64,000 nt of DNA from the NCBI GenBank assembly GCA_943846755.1, contig OX044365.1:1488001-1552000 (forward strand), given 5' to 3'. The DNA is from UBA8752 sp002336475 (lineage in GTDB: Bacteria; Bacteroidota; Bacteroidia; Flavobacteriales_D; Sanyastnellaceae). Shown piece after piece: positions 44,426 through 53,926 of the stretch (its first letter is position 1; every line of letters begins with the position of its first letter). The position numbers were made by a program, and so were the translations under genes. The notes under the pieces are model-generated. The model ran no database searches. It saw only the letters and a list, made by a program, of their open reading frames with translations, and was not told where the DNA came from.

Positions 44426-45837
44426 CACCACTGCCCCCTTTCCGTACCCTGCCCCTTGCCGCTGTTTTGGCCCTGTTTGCCTGCACTTCTGGCGTGACAT
44501 GGGGACAGTCGACGTACTCCCCTTATTCCAGATTTGGCTTGGGGAAATTGCAATCCGGAGCCGGGATTGCCCAACTGGGGATGGGCCAAATGGGAGCTGC
44601 CTGGACCGACAGGAGCCACCTCAACACCATGAATCCCGCCGCAGCGGCATTTCTTTCGCGCACCACTTTTTCAAGTGGCCTCGAAGTCCGATCTGAGCGC
44701 ATCATGGAAGGCGACTCTACCACCCAAGGAGAATTGGGAGGCTTGACGCAAGTGGCTTTTGCATTGAAGCGTGCCGGTGGCAAAACCGCCTTCACTTTTG
44801 GTGTTCAGCCGCGGTCTCAGGCGGGCTACAACGTCAGTCAAGTTTTGGAGAACAGCGTGACCGACCAATACCAAATTCGCTATTTCGGCTCTGGAGGACT
44901 TTCAGAGGCATATGCTGGTTTGGCGCGTCGTTGGGAAGGAAAGACCTGGCGCACATTCACTGACGCCGAAGGCGCCATCTCAGACAGCGTGCGCATCATT
45001 ACCAGTGGAACCGCCATCGGCGGAAGGTTCGAGCAGGTTTTTGGTGGCCTAAACCGATCGCGGACGGTCGACATTGCCAACCCCATCTTTATCGACACCC
45101 GGGTGCAGACCGATGAAGTCCACAGAAGCGCTGGATTCACCTTAGGCATGGTGCGGGAGCAGCTCATCACAGCACAATTTGACAAAGACCGAAAGTTGGT
45201 CTCCAGTTCCTTGCTCCGCATTGGTGCCATTGCACGCTTGGGCAGAAATCACAACACCAATCGGTCTACACGCTGGTCGTCATGGCAAGCCCTTTCTACG
45301 GGCCCCATTGAGGTGGATTCGGTGCATTCGACAGAGGAAACGTTCACACTGGACCTGCCGATGGAACTGTCCATTGGCGCCGAATGGGAGCTCAACAGCA
45401 AGTCAGGAGCGCGCTGGCGCGCAGGGGTAGAATGGCGCCAAAGCCGTTGGTCTTCAGTGTCCAATGCCTCCCTTGACCCCGGGGTCTCCTGGCAGGATGA
45501 CATTGGGTTTTCTGCGGGGGCCTCTTTTACGCCCCGTTCTATGGACGATGCACGCAATGGATTCGAACGCATGACATACAATGTTGGATATCGCCAACAG
45601 AGTGGATACATGCTGATCGATCAAGGCGCCATTGAGGCCCAAAGCTGGAGCCTCGGATGGTCTCTACCCATGCAAGGATCGCGCTCCGGATCGAGCATCA
45701 ATGCCGCTTTTACTTGGACCAATACGACCGCTGGCGATGCCAGTCCCCTTCTTGAAAGAGGCATTGGTGCACTCTTTGGTTTTACCCTTCACCCCTTCTT
45801 TAAGAACCAGTGGCTGGTTCCCCGCAGATACGATTGA
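44422..45837 (+). CDS. Outer-membrane beta-barrel protein of unknown function
   Basis: 471 residues with a signal peptide (to about 30, ending TWGQ). The mature N-terminus STYSPYSRFGLGKL and the NPAAAAF stretch resemble a widespread group of Bacteroidota barrel proteins located between coaX and a TPR/lptC block. Alternating hydrophobic beta strands and a terminal aromatic-rich segment are consistent with a barrel. The start overlaps coaX by four bases. Its role is not established; the neighbourhood suggests envelope assembly. Confidence 0.75.
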   Translation: MTPLPPFRTLPLAAVLALFACTSGVTWGQSTYSPYSRFGLGKLQSGAGIAQLGMGQMGAAWTDRSHLNTMNPAAAAFLSRTTFSSGLEVRSERIMEGDSTTQGELGGLTQVAFALKRAGGKTAFTFGVQPRSQAGYNVSQVLENSVTDQYQIRYFGSGGLSEAYAGLARRWEGKTWRTFTDAEGAISDSVRIITSGTAIGGRFEQVFGGLNRSRTVDIANPIFIDTRVQTDEVHRSAGFTLGMVREQLITAQFDKDRKLVSSSLLRIGAIARLGRNHNTNRSTRWSSWQALSTGPIEVDSVHSTEETFTLDLPMELSIGAEWELNSKSGARWRAGVEWRQSRWSSVSNASLDPGVSWQDDIGFSAGASFTPRSMDDARNGFERMTYNVGYRQQSGYMLIDQGAIEAQSWSLGWSLPMQGSRSGSSINAAFTWTNTTAGDASPLLERGIGALFGFTLHPFFKNQWLVPRRYD

Positions 45838-45945
45838 GTACAACCTCAAGCCGGCAATGCTGGCTTCGGCTATTTTAGCCGTCCTTAAAACCGCGCTAAC
45901 AGTTTGGCCCGGTCCTTGATTGTACAGAACGCAGAAGTCCATCAG

Positions 45946-47334
45946 ATGACCAAGAACATCCTCCTCACCGGCAGCCTTTTTGCCGTTTTCCTGCTGATTC
46001 TGGCCCCTGCAGCCCTGGGCCAAGACGACAGCAAGTATGGTGACACCCCTGAGCAGCAATCTGCTTGTAAGGAAAACCTGAGCTTGTACGAGACTTACTA
46101 CAAGCAGAAGAACTACAACGACGCATACCCTTTTTGGAGGCAAGCATGTGATGTCTGCCCTCCGACGGTGTCCCAAAACATGTACATCAAAGGCGTCAAC
46201 CTGTTGAAGCGTCAAATGAAGGCCGCCATCAAGGCCAAAGACAATGCGCGTGCCATTGCGTTGCGCGACAGTGTTTTCACCTTTTACGACTTGCGCATTG
46301 AGCATTTTCCTGCAACCACCAAGAAGCCCGATAACGGCTGTCAGGTGCTGGCGCGTAAAGCCATGGACTGGACCAGTTTGAACAAGCGCGCAGCCGCTGA
46401 GGCTCGCCCGATGTTCGAACAATCCATCGACTGCCTCGAAGACCGCGCGGACGCAGCTGTTCTGAACGGATACTATGGTTTGTTGGTCGAGGCCTTGAAC
46501 GGGTCTGAAGGCGCAGAAGCCAAGGAAGTGGCCATTGGTGATTTGCTCACAGAGTACTTGCGACTGAGCGACTTTATCGAAGCGGGACGCCAAAGAGAAT
46601 TGGCCGATGCAGACAGCGCTGGCGCTGCCAAGTACGGGACCACCCAGAAGAACCTGGATGAGATTTTTGTGCAAGTCGCCAACTGTGAAGACATGGTGCC
46701 TGTGCTGACCAAGAAGATGGACGCTGCCCCTGAAGACATCGACATCAAGAAAAAGACATTGCGTCTGCTGAACGAAAAAGGATGCACCGACAACGACATC
46801 TTCTTGCCTGTGGCTGAAGCCGTCTATGCAGTAGACAAAAACGCGGATGCCGCATACTCCATTGGCATCCAACTGTCCAAGAAGGGCGACTACAAAGGGG
46901 CCCTGCCCTATTTCGAGGAGTCGGTTGAATTGTGCACCGATTGCCCCAAGCGCGCTCGGAATTTGATGAAGGCAGGGCAGGTTGCCAAGAATGCTGGGCA
47001 AGTGACCAAGTGTATGCGTTATGCGCGTCAAGCGGCCAAGGCTGACCCCGGAAACGGCGAGCCCTACTTGCTGATCGGCGATGCCATCGCTTCGATGTTC
47101 GGCTCTTGCACTGACAGCCCATTGGGTGGACGAGAGGTTTACTGGTTGGCCGCGGACTACTACCAGCGCGCCAAAACGGTGGACAATACTGTGGCTTCCA
47201 AGGCCAACACCAAGATTTCTCAGGTCAAAAAATCCTATCCCACCATTGACGACCTCTTCACCTACGGCATCAACGAAGGCAAGGAGATCACGGTCAAGTG
47301 CATCGGAGAGACCACGAAGGCCCGGAAGCCCTGA
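45946..47334 (+). CDS. Secreted TPR-repeat protein
   Basis: 462 residues from the ATG at 45946, with a signal peptide ending in AALGQ. Tetratricopeptide-like helix pairs run through it (for example NYNDAYPFWRQACDVCPP and KGDYKGALPYFEESVELC), with Cys in several repeats (possible disulfides). Such proteins scaffold other envelope proteins. It is followed by lptC with a TGATG overlap. No more specific family recognised. Confidence 0.78.
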   Translation: MTKNILLTGSLFAVFLLILAPAALGQDDSKYGDTPEQQSACKENLSLYETYYKQKNYNDAYPFWRQACDVCPPTVSQNMYIKGVNLLKRQMKAAIKAKDNARAIALRDSVFTFYDLRIEHFPATTKKPDNGCQVLARKAMDWTSLNKRAAAEARPMFEQSIDCLEDRADAAVLNGYYGLLVEALNGSEGAEAKEVAIGDLLTEYLRLSDFIEAGRQRELADADSAGAAKYGTTQKNLDEIFVQVANCEDMVPVLTKKMDAAPEDIDIKKKTLRLLNEKGCTDNDIFLPVAEAVYAVDKNADAAYSIGIQLSKKGDYKGALPYFEESVELCTDCPKRARNLMKAGQVAKNAGQVTKCMRYARQAAKADPGNGEPYLLIGDAIASMFGSCTDSPLGGREVYWLAADYYQRAKTVDNTVASKANTKISQVKKSYPTIDDLFTYGINEGKEITVKCIGETTKARKP

Positions 47335-47888
47335 TGGGCTTTCGTGTCGCTCTGCACCCTGTTTTGTTCGCGCTCCTCTTTTGTAGCACCAGCTGCAAAA
47401 ACGACTTGGAGACGGTCGCCGACTTCGAAACTTTGGGTGGTCCGGCACAGGTCCTGAGTGGCGCGGCGCTTGAGTACAGCGACGATGGGAAATTGACGCA
47501 CCGCTTGGGTGCGGCGCACATGACCCGTTCTTCCGAAGCGCCCCCCGTTTGGGAGGTCACCGGAGGTTTTACCCTCGAAGTACTGGACGCATCGGGCAAC
47601 ACCGACGCATTGCTGGGTGCCAATCGGGGCATATTTGAGGAGGAATCCCGCTTTCTTGAAGCGCACGGGGATGTGGTCTTGAAGGGTTCAGAAGGCGACA
47701 CCCTCTTTACGGAATTGCTGTTCTGGAGCGCCGACAGCGACCGGGTTCACACCACAGCTCCTGTAGAAGTGAGGACCCCTCAAGGCACGCTTTACGGCCG
47801 TGGCTTGGAATCGGATGCGCGCTTCCAACGCTATCAGATATTGGAGCCGACCGGTACCTTTCTCGTCGACACAACCCGCACTTCGTGA
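47334..47888 (+). CDS. lptC: LptC-like LPS export protein
   Basis: 184 residues with a lipoprotein-type signal (FCSTSC). The beta-rich LptC-type periplasmic domain reads ANRGIFEEESRFLEAHGDVVLKG in two parts and ends GTLYGRGLESD, matching the family's substrate slot. LptC carries lipopolysaccharide from the inner-membrane ABC transporter toward LptA/LptD. Unlike the Escherichia form, Bacteroidota members are often annotated with a lipobox. The stop overlaps the next gene (TGATG). Confidence 0.85.
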   Translation: MGFRVALHPVLFALLFCSTSCKNDLETVADFETLGGPAQVLSGAALEYSDDGKLTHRLGAAHMTRSSEAPPVWEVTGGFTLEVLDASGNTDALLGANRGIFEEESRFLEAHGDVVLKGSEGDTLFTELLFWSADSDRVHTTAPVEVRTPQGTLYGRGLESDARFQRYQILEPTGTFLVDTTRTS

Positions 47889-48103
47889 TGCATCAAAAAG
47901 TTCACCTTATCGCCGAACGCCTGTGGGGTGTGATTGCCCTCATCGCATTGTTTGTTGCTGTATATCACATCTTTGACAAGGGCTGGGCAGTCGGCAAAAC
48001 CTCGCTTTTATTTCCCGGAATCGCCGGTGCTTGGTACATGACCCGCAGGGCCATGCGCAAGAAAATTTATGCGCATTCGGAGCATGACCTTCCATCCGAC
48101 TAA
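47888..48103 (+). CDS. Small conserved membrane protein
   Basis: 71 residues, ATG at 47888 (a GTG at 47885 is also in frame). Two hydrophobic segments (about 14-30 and 38-54), basic loop TRRAMRKK between and after, acidic C-terminus. It is placed between lptC and a CNNM gene in a pattern seen in other Bacteroidota. Function unknown; coupling with lptC by overlapping codons. Confidence 0.7.
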   Translation: MHQKVHLIAERLWGVIALIALFVAVYHIFDKGWAVGKTSLLFPGIAGAWYMTRRAMRKKIYAHSEHDLPSD

Positions 48104-48163
48104 ATGGCGCTCCAGTTCGCCCAAAGGCCCCAAGGTCTTAACTTGGCAAGACCTGTCTGATAC

Positions 48164-49477
48164 ATGGACCCCGACCCGTCGCATTACTTCGTCCTCGTAG
48201 CTGCCTTACTGGCATCCGCCTTTTTTTCTGGCATGGAGATCGCCTTCGTATCGGCGAACCGGCTCCAAGCTGAACTCGACCGAAATCAAGGAGGCTGGGC
48301 TGGCCGCTTGGTCGAACACCTCCTGAGGTACCCAGAGCGCTTCATCGCAGCCATGCTCGTTGGCAACAACTTGGCCTTGGTCATCTACGGATTGGAATCT
48401 GGAGCACTCATTGCAAATGCGCTGTTTGGAGTGGCCGATTGGGAGTCAGCCAGCAGTCCCATGGCAGCGCTGGCCGCGCAAACAGCCATTGCGACCCTCG
48501 TGGTCTTGGTGACCGCTGAGTTTTTGCCCAAGAGCTTTTTTCACGGAGCGCCCAACCGATGGCTGCGGTTCTTTTCGATTCCCCTCGTGCTCGCGTTTTA
48601 CATCTTGTGGCCCTTGGCGATGGTTGTACTCGCGCTGAGCCGGCTGTTTTTAGGAAAACAGCCGAATGAAGACCAAAAAGACGGCCTGAGCGCTGTCGAT
48701 TTGGATGACTTTGTGCGCGGGCTGAACGAGCGCATGGTCGACGAGGACGATTCCTCCCTCGACAACGAGCTGCAAATCCTGCAGAATGCGATGGACTTCT
48801 CCAACCTCAAGGCCAGGGACTGTCTGGTACCCCGCAATGAGATTGTGGCCCTCGATGCCTCTGCCTCCATGGAAGACTTGGACCGCTGTTTTACCGATAC
48901 AGGCCTGAGTAAGGTGGTTGTCTACAGGGGTACGATCGACCATGTCATCGGTTATGTGCACTCCAAGGATTTGCTGCGCCATGCAGCAGAAGACGCTTCA
49001 CCTGACGCCGCACCATTGACGCGTTTCCTGCACCCGACCATCATTGTACCTGAGCCAATGGGTGCCCAAGACATCCTTGCAGAGTTTATTCGCCGCAAAC
49101 GGCACCTTGCAGTGGTCGTAGATGAGTATGGAGGCACCTCTGGTATCCTCACGATGGAAGACATTGTGGAGGAATTGATCGGCAACATCGAGGACGAGCA
49201 CGACACTGAAGCACTGGTTGAAATGGAATTGGGCCCCGGGCACTACCGCTTCAGCGCCCGACACGAGGTGGACGACATCAACGAGAGGTTTGGATTACAA
49301 CTCCCTGAAAACGAGGCGTATGAAACGCTGGGGGGATTGGTTCTTGACCACACAGAAGAAATTCCCGAAGAAGGAGACAGCATCGATCTCGAAGGATTCG
49401 CGCTGCTCGTTACCCGCGTTGACGGGGCAAGGATTGTCCTGATTGAAGTCTTGAGAAAAGAGGTGGAAGAGGGCTGA
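48164..49477 (+). CDS. CNNM/CorC-type (hemolysin-family) membrane protein
   Basis: 437 residues of the same layout as the GldE part at 41736: DUF21 membrane domain (about 1-190; ASAFFSGMEIAFVSANR), two CBS motifs (about 215-335; VVDEYGGTSGILTMEDIVEEL) and a CorC-type C-terminal domain (about 350-435). Members are linked to magnesium or other divalent-cation efflux. It stands between the small membrane gene and ppiD. Not GldE, because no GldD follows; it is a paralog. Confidence 0.88.
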   Translation: MDPDPSHYFVLVAALLASAFFSGMEIAFVSANRLQAELDRNQGGWAGRLVEHLLRYPERFIAAMLVGNNLALVIYGLESGALIANALFGVADWESASSPMAALAAQTAIATLVVLVTAEFLPKSFFHGAPNRWLRFFSIPLVLAFYILWPLAMVVLALSRLFLGKQPNEDQKDGLSAVDLDDFVRGLNERMVDEDDSSLDNELQILQNAMDFSNLKARDCLVPRNEIVALDASASMEDLDRCFTDTGLSKVVVYRGTIDHVIGYVHSKDLLRHAAEDASPDAAPLTRFLHPTIIVPEPMGAQDILAEFIRRKRHLAVVVDEYGGTSGILTMEDIVEELIGNIEDEHDTEALVEMELGPGHYRFSARHEVDDINERFGLQLPENEAYETLGGLVLDHTEEIPEEGDSIDLEGFALLVTRVDGARIVLIEVLRKEVEEG

Positions 49478-49498
49478 CGCGGTACAGCAGTCGGTATG

Positions 49499-49506
49499 TA
49501 TCTTTG
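49499..49506 (+). promoter_or_regulatory. Promoter -7 element before ppiD
   Basis: TATCTTTG is an exact TAnnTTTG match 25 bases before the ppiD ATG. It suggests ppiD can be expressed apart from the upstream series. No -33 element at proper spacing. Confidence 0.5.
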
Positions 49507-49530
49507 CAATCCATCTAAAATCCTGCCACC

Positions 49531-51630
49531 ATGGGCATGATCGAAAGCATCCGCAACCGCCAAACTCTGCTCCTCACCATTATTGGTTTGGGCATGTTAA
49601 GTTTTCTTGTCCCTTATGATGCCGTTATCGCTATGCTCGGTAACAATCCCGGCACCCAAGCCGCTGGATCCATCAATGGAGACGACGTCTCATTCCTCGA
49701 GTACCGCACCCGCGTTCAGGAAAGAAACAGCTTGTTCAACTACACGGACGACAAAGCGGCCCAGAACGAAGTTTGGGGTGACATCATCGTAGAGCGCCTC
49801 TACGGCGACAACTTTGATGCCCTTGGCCTGGGCTTGACCAAAGAAGAGTTTGATGACATTCGCTACGGAGACTATGTTTCTCCTTGGGTGTCCCGCACCT
49901 TTTATGGCGGACAGGTTACGGAGGAGCAAAAGCAAAACTGGAAGCAGACTTTCAGCACGATGTTCTCCGATCCTGCAGGAAAAGCCAATTATGCCGGCTA
50001 TGCCCGTGTCATCCAGCAGAAGCGCATGCGCGAGAAGTTCGACGGCATGGTCCGTGCCGGATTGGCCGCCAACTCATTGGAGGGCAAGCGTGAATTCTTG
50101 GGCAACCAAGAGAAGGTCGACTTCCGCTACGTGCTCAAGCGTTACACGTCCATCCCCGATGGAGATGTTGAGGTAACCGATGCAGACGCAATGTCCTTTT
50201 ACCGCGACCACAAGGGTGATGCACAATATGCCCAGCGTGCTGGCCGCGACATTGAATACATCCGCATTCCGCTGACTGCGAGCTTTGACGACCGTCAAAA
50301 TGCGCAAGCCAAAATGACGGAGCTGAAAGGCATTTGGGCCACGGACGATGACGGTGACGATTTCCTGTCTGAAAACCGATTGATGGACCAAACGAGTCGC
50401 CTTGAAATCATTGGTCCAGCTTTGGATAAGGAGAGCCAAGCCGCGAACCTTGAGGCTGCTGCCGTGGGTGATGTGGTCGGTCCTTATTTCGAAGGAACAT
50501 CCATTCGTTTGGACAAAGTGATCTCGAAAGATGCCGTGGCCGACAGTTCGGTCAAGTGTCGCCACATCCTCTTGAAGACTGCAGACATCAAGGACCCCGC
50601 CCAGCTTGCTGTTTTGGAGGCCCGTGCGGACTCACTCAAGCGACGTTTGCGCGCCGGTGACGCATTTGCCGACCTCGTGAACAAGCACAGCGAGGACCCC
50701 GGTTCGAAAGCCACGGGTGGAGAGTACGAATTCCGCCGCGGTCGCATGGTCAAGCCCTTTGAAGACTTCTGTTTCGACAACAGGGTTGGTTCTATCGGCA
50801 CAGCCGAAACCAACTATGGCCTGCACCTCATCGAGGTTTTGGACCAACAATGGACTTCTGATGCCATCACCATTCAAAGGGTGGAGCGTGAAGTGGAGAT
50901 TTCCAGTGTGACTTCCGCTGGTGCCGAAGAGACCGCCATGAACTTTGCCATCGAATACGGCGACATCGAATCATTCCGCAATGCTGCTGACACCATGGGT
51001 TATGCCATTGTGGAGGCCCGCGATGTCCAATCGGGGACTGCAGCCATCACCGGCTTGCCCAATGGGGCCGAAGTGGTGGGTTGGGCCTACGGAGCTGAAC
51101 CCGGAGACGTCTCCAATCCATTCCAAATCGATGGGAACTACATCATTGCCTGCCTGGCGAACATCAAGGAGAAAGGTGTTCCTCCTTTTGAAAATGTAGA
51201 AGACGCCATGCGTGCTGGTGCCCTCAAGGACAAGAAGGCTAAGATGTACATGGACCTCATGAGCACAGGCACCTTGGATGAGGCCGCTGAAGCCGCCGGA
51301 GAAACAGTGGGTACAGCCACGGGCTTGGGCTTGAAAACACCCACCATTAGTGGTTCTGGCGGAGCGCCTGAACCCGAAGTTGTGGGCGCTGCATTTGCCC
51401 TTGAATTGAACAGCCTCAGCGCTCCCATTCAAGGCAAAAACGGTGTTTGGGTCATCATGCCCACCGTGCGCAATGCGGTGGACGCTTCAGGTGAGTTCAC
51501 GACCGAAGTGAAGAACCTCAATGACCGGACTTATTTCCGCAACCTGCCTTTGAGCAGCGGTGCACCGGTCCGTTTGTCCAATGCCATCGTAGAGAAGGCG
51601 GACATCGATGATCTGCGCCAAGGCAGCTGA
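49531..51630 (+). CDS. ppiD: PpiD/SurA-type periplasmic peptidyl-prolyl isomerase
   Basis: Folding factor at the inner membrane that acts on exported proteins. 699 residues: one N-terminal transmembrane helix (about 12-35), an N-terminal SurA-like chaperone region, a parvulin domain (about 345-450; KCRHILLKT, SEDPGSKATGGEYEF, YGLHLIEVLD) and a second, weaker parvulin-like region to about 600. Matches the common Bacteroidota PpiD size. Stop at 51630; an imperfect inverted repeat lies just after. Confidence 0.92.
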   Translation: MGMIESIRNRQTLLLTIIGLGMLSFLVPYDAVIAMLGNNPGTQAAGSINGDDVSFLEYRTRVQERNSLFNYTDDKAAQNEVWGDIIVERLYGDNFDALGLGLTKEEFDDIRYGDYVSPWVSRTFYGGQVTEEQKQNWKQTFSTMFSDPAGKANYAGYARVIQQKRMREKFDGMVRAGLAANSLEGKREFLGNQEKVDFRYVLKRYTSIPDGDVEVTDADAMSFYRDHKGDAQYAQRAGRDIEYIRIPLTASFDDRQNAQAKMTELKGIWATDDDGDDFLSENRLMDQTSRLEIIGPALDKESQAANLEAAAVGDVVGPYFEGTSIRLDKVISKDAVADSSVKCRHILLKTADIKDPAQLAVLEARADSLKRRLRAGDAFADLVNKHSEDPGSKATGGEYEFRRGRMVKPFEDFCFDNRVGSIGTAETNYGLHLIEVLDQQWTSDAITIQRVEREVEISSVTSAGAEETAMNFAIEYGDIESFRNAADTMGYAIVEARDVQSGTAAITGLPNGAEVVGWAYGAEPGDVSNPFQIDGNYIIACLANIKEKGVPPFENVEDAMRAGALKDKKAKMYMDLMSTGTLDEAAEAAGETVGTATGLGLKTPTISGSGGAPEPEVVGAAFALELNSLSAPIQGKNGVWVIMPTVRNAVDASGEFTTEVKNLNDRTYFRNLPLSSGAPVRLSNAIVEKADIDDLRQGS

Positions 51631-51644
51631 TTGTCCTCCTTACT

Positions 51645-51708
51645 TTACTGAGACGCCTGTCCGTTGAAGTGTCCTTACCGACGCTCCAATAGGCAGGCGT
51701 CTCCGTAA
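51645..51708. repeat. Imperfect 15-base inverted repeat between ppiD and queA
   Basis: ttactgagacgcctg (51645-51659) and its near-complement caggcgtctccgtaa (51694-51708), one mismatch, with a 34-base spacer. The right arm is inside the queA 3' coding end. It could form a bidirectional hairpin between two convergent genes, but there is no T-run, so terminator function is uncertain. Confidence 0.4.
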
Positions 51709-52826
51709 CTGAGAAAGCGGTATCCCGAGTTAACAGCATGCGCGTAGGCGTCTCGCCAAACCTCCCCAACCATGGCCTCAACGATGCACAACAGTGTGCT
51801 TTTGGGCATGTGAAAATTGGTCAGCAAGCGCTGGGCTGAGCGGACCCGGTAGCCGGGAACGATCATCAAGCGGGTGACGAACTCCAAATTTGAGTCCCCG
51901 TTAGAACGGTGGTTTGCCAGCCATCCCATGGCCTCGGAAAATGAAGCGAAGGGGTCTTTGACCTCTTTGTGCACCCATTGCTGGACCTCTCGTTCAGGCC
52001 CTATCCCTTGTTCTCGCCACCGACAAGCCAACCAGAACAGGCTCTCCAATGTGCGCAATGTGGTGGTGCCCACCGCTGTAATATCCGAACCCGAGGCCAG
52101 CATTTGAAGCTCTGAGGCCGTCACAATGCAGCGTTCACCATGCATGACATGGCCCGTTGGATCTCCACTGAGCGGTTTAAAGGTGCCCACGCCCACATGC
52201 AAAGTCACCTTGCCACAGCGGATGTTGCGCACGGCGAGTTGAGCGAGCAGGTCTTGGGTCAAATGCAATCCAGCCGTTGGCGCGGCCACACTTCCGGGCA
52301 ACCGGGCAAAGACCGTTTGGTACCGGTCTGCATCTTCAGTTCCTGCAGCCCGCCGCATATAGGGAGGCAACGGTATGCGTCCCAAGCGATCGAGTACCGT
52401 GCCAAAGTCCTCTCCCCCCTTCCAATCAAACTTCAAGGATTCACCATCGCGCTCCACGGTCAGTTCTACCCCACTGTCAGGAATGGACAAGGGGCCAGAC
52501 TTCCATTTTTTGGCACCCCCTACCAGGGCATTCCACACTACAGGAGATTGCGCAGTGAGCGCTTGTTCCACTGGTATGTGGGCCGGTTCCAACAGCAACA
52601 ATTCCAATGCTCCTCCCGTGGGTTTCACGGCCATCAGCCTGGCGTGAAGGACACGGGTTTCGTTGACCCAAATCTGACCGCCGGCGGGAACCAAATCAGG
52701 AAGGCCGACAATCGCGCGGTCTTCCCATTCTCCTCGGGCATTGAGGTGCAGCAATCGGGCATCCTCACGGCGGGCCGGGGGGTGCTTGGCTATCCGGTTT
52801 TCGGGCAGTTCGTAGTCGAATTCCAT
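51675..52826 (-). CDS. queA: QueA, S-adenosylmethionine:tRNA ribosyltransferase-isomerase
   Basis: Makes epoxyqueuosine in the wobble base of tRNAs reading NAU/NAC, moving a ribose part from SAM. 383 residues with the family blocks ELPENRIAKHPPARREDARLL at the start (two overlapping motifs), PGSVAAPTAGLHLT near the centre and LLTNFHMPKSTLL with YGDACLL at the end. The ATG at 52826 gives usual length. Converges with ppiD and diverges from threonine dehydrogenase. Confidence 0.96.
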   Translation of the reverse strand: MEFDYELPENRIAKHPPARREDARLLHLNARGEWEDRAIVGLPDLVPAGGQIWVNETRVLHARLMAVKPTGGALELLLLEPAHIPVEQALTAQSPVVWNALVGGAKKWKSGPLSIPDSGVELTVERDGESLKFDWKGGEDFGTVLDRLGRIPLPPYMRRAAGTEDADRYQTVFARLPGSVAAPTAGLHLTQDLLAQLAVRNIRCGKVTLHVGVGTFKPLSGDPTGHVMHGERCIVTASELQMLASGSDITAVGTTTLRTLESLFWLACRWREQGIGPEREVQQWVHKEVKDPFASFSEAMGWLANHRSNGDSNLEFVTRLMIVPGYRVRSAQRLLTNFHMPKSTLLCIVEAMVGEVWRDAYAHAVNSGYRFLSYGDACLLERR

Positions 52827-52887
52827 ATTGTGGGTCCCGGCTTATACCGGTTCGCTTTGCAAGCTACATCCTCCCCATATTTGCTCC

Positions 52888-53841
52888 ATGCCTCAGGACG
52901 TGCATTGCATCATTGGTGCCTCGGGACAACTCGGGACAGAGTTGGCGGTCGCCCTCCACAACGCCGGTGAGCGGGTGGTACTGCTTGACATCAAGGCCCC
53001 CTCCTTCTCTGCTTTGCTTGGATTGCCCTTTGAAAAAGTGGATGTCCGCGATCAAGCTGCCCTTTCTGCCGCTTTCGGAACACATCGAGTGACCCATGTT
53101 TATCACCTCGCTGCTGCGCTGAGCGCCCGGGGGGAGCAAGAACCGCAATGGGCGTGGGACCTCAATATGAAAGGCCTGCTCCATGTATTGGACCTCGCTG
53201 CCGAAATGGAGGGCATCCGTCAGGTCTTTTGGCCCAGCTCCATTGCCGTGTTTGGACCAGGTTCTGGCCCCGTGGCTGCGCAATCGGCATACCGGTTGCC
53301 CAGTACGGTCTATGGCATCAGCAAAAATGTGGGGGAGCATTGGTGTTCTTGGTACCATCAACACCGAGGCGTAGATGTAAGGAGTGTGCGGTATCCCGGT
53401 CTGATTGGCACATTGGCGCCTCCTGGAGGAGGAACCACAGATTATGCCGTTGAAGTGTTTGACCACCTCGATGGAACCGCCCCATACACCTGCTTCCTGA
53501 AGGCCGATGAAAAGCTGCCCATGATGCACATGGACGATGCAGTGGCCGCGGCGTTGCACATATTGTCGGCTCCGCGGGTATCCTTGAGGTGCACCGAGGC
53601 CTACAACATCAACGCCATGTCCTTTGCCCCTGAGGAACTGTTTGCGGAAATCCGCCGACACGTTCCTGCGTTTCAAGCAAGGTATGCCCCTGATTTCAGG
53701 CAAAACATCGCCGCAGGATGGCCTGACATGCTCAACGATGACATGGCCAGAGAAGACTGGGGCTGGTCACCGAAAATTGGCCTTTCCGGGCTTGTCCGCT
53801 CCATGATCAACGCCAGAGCCGTCCGCTCGGTGGCCCAATAA
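52888..53841 (+). CDS. L-threonine 3-dehydrogenase, epimerase-type
   Basis: Oxidises L-threonine to 2-amino-3-ketobutyrate with NAD. It is the short-chain (extended epimerase) form, not the zinc alcohol dehydrogenase form. 317 residues: Rossmann GASGQLG at 10-16, Asp34 for NAD ribose, active-site Ser118, Tyr142 and Lys146 (YGISK), and the family block RYPGLIG...PGGGTTDYAVEVF, then LPMMHMDDA and PDFRQNIAAGWP with AREDWGW at the end. The ATG at 52888 is preceded closely by TATTTGCTCC. No kbl gene (the usual partner) is beside it. Confidence 0.88.
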   Translation: MPQDVHCIIGASGQLGTELAVALHNAGERVVLLDIKAPSFSALLGLPFEKVDVRDQAALSAAFGTHRVTHVYHLAAALSARGEQEPQWAWDLNMKGLLHVLDLAAEMEGIRQVFWPSSIAVFGPGSGPVAAQSAYRLPSTVYGISKNVGEHWCSWYHQHRGVDVRSVRYPGLIGTLAPPGGGTTDYAVEVFDHLDGTAPYTCFLKADEKLPMMHMDDAVAAALHILSAPRVSLRCTEAYNINAMSFAPEELFAEIRRHVPAFQARYAPDFRQNIAAGWPDMLNDDMAREDWGWSPKIGLSGLVRSMINARAVRSVAQ

Positions 53842-53926
53842 CCTCCACTTTTTTCTTCGAATTCCCTTCGGACTGAAACCTTGGGGAAGGACCAAGCGTA
53901 TTGGGAGCGTCACAACTGAACGCCCC

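Noticed and set aside
45664..47448. Open frame of about 594 codons opposite the TPR gene
   Set aside because: Antisense shadow of a gene with signal peptide and TPR pattern; composition not protein-like for any family.
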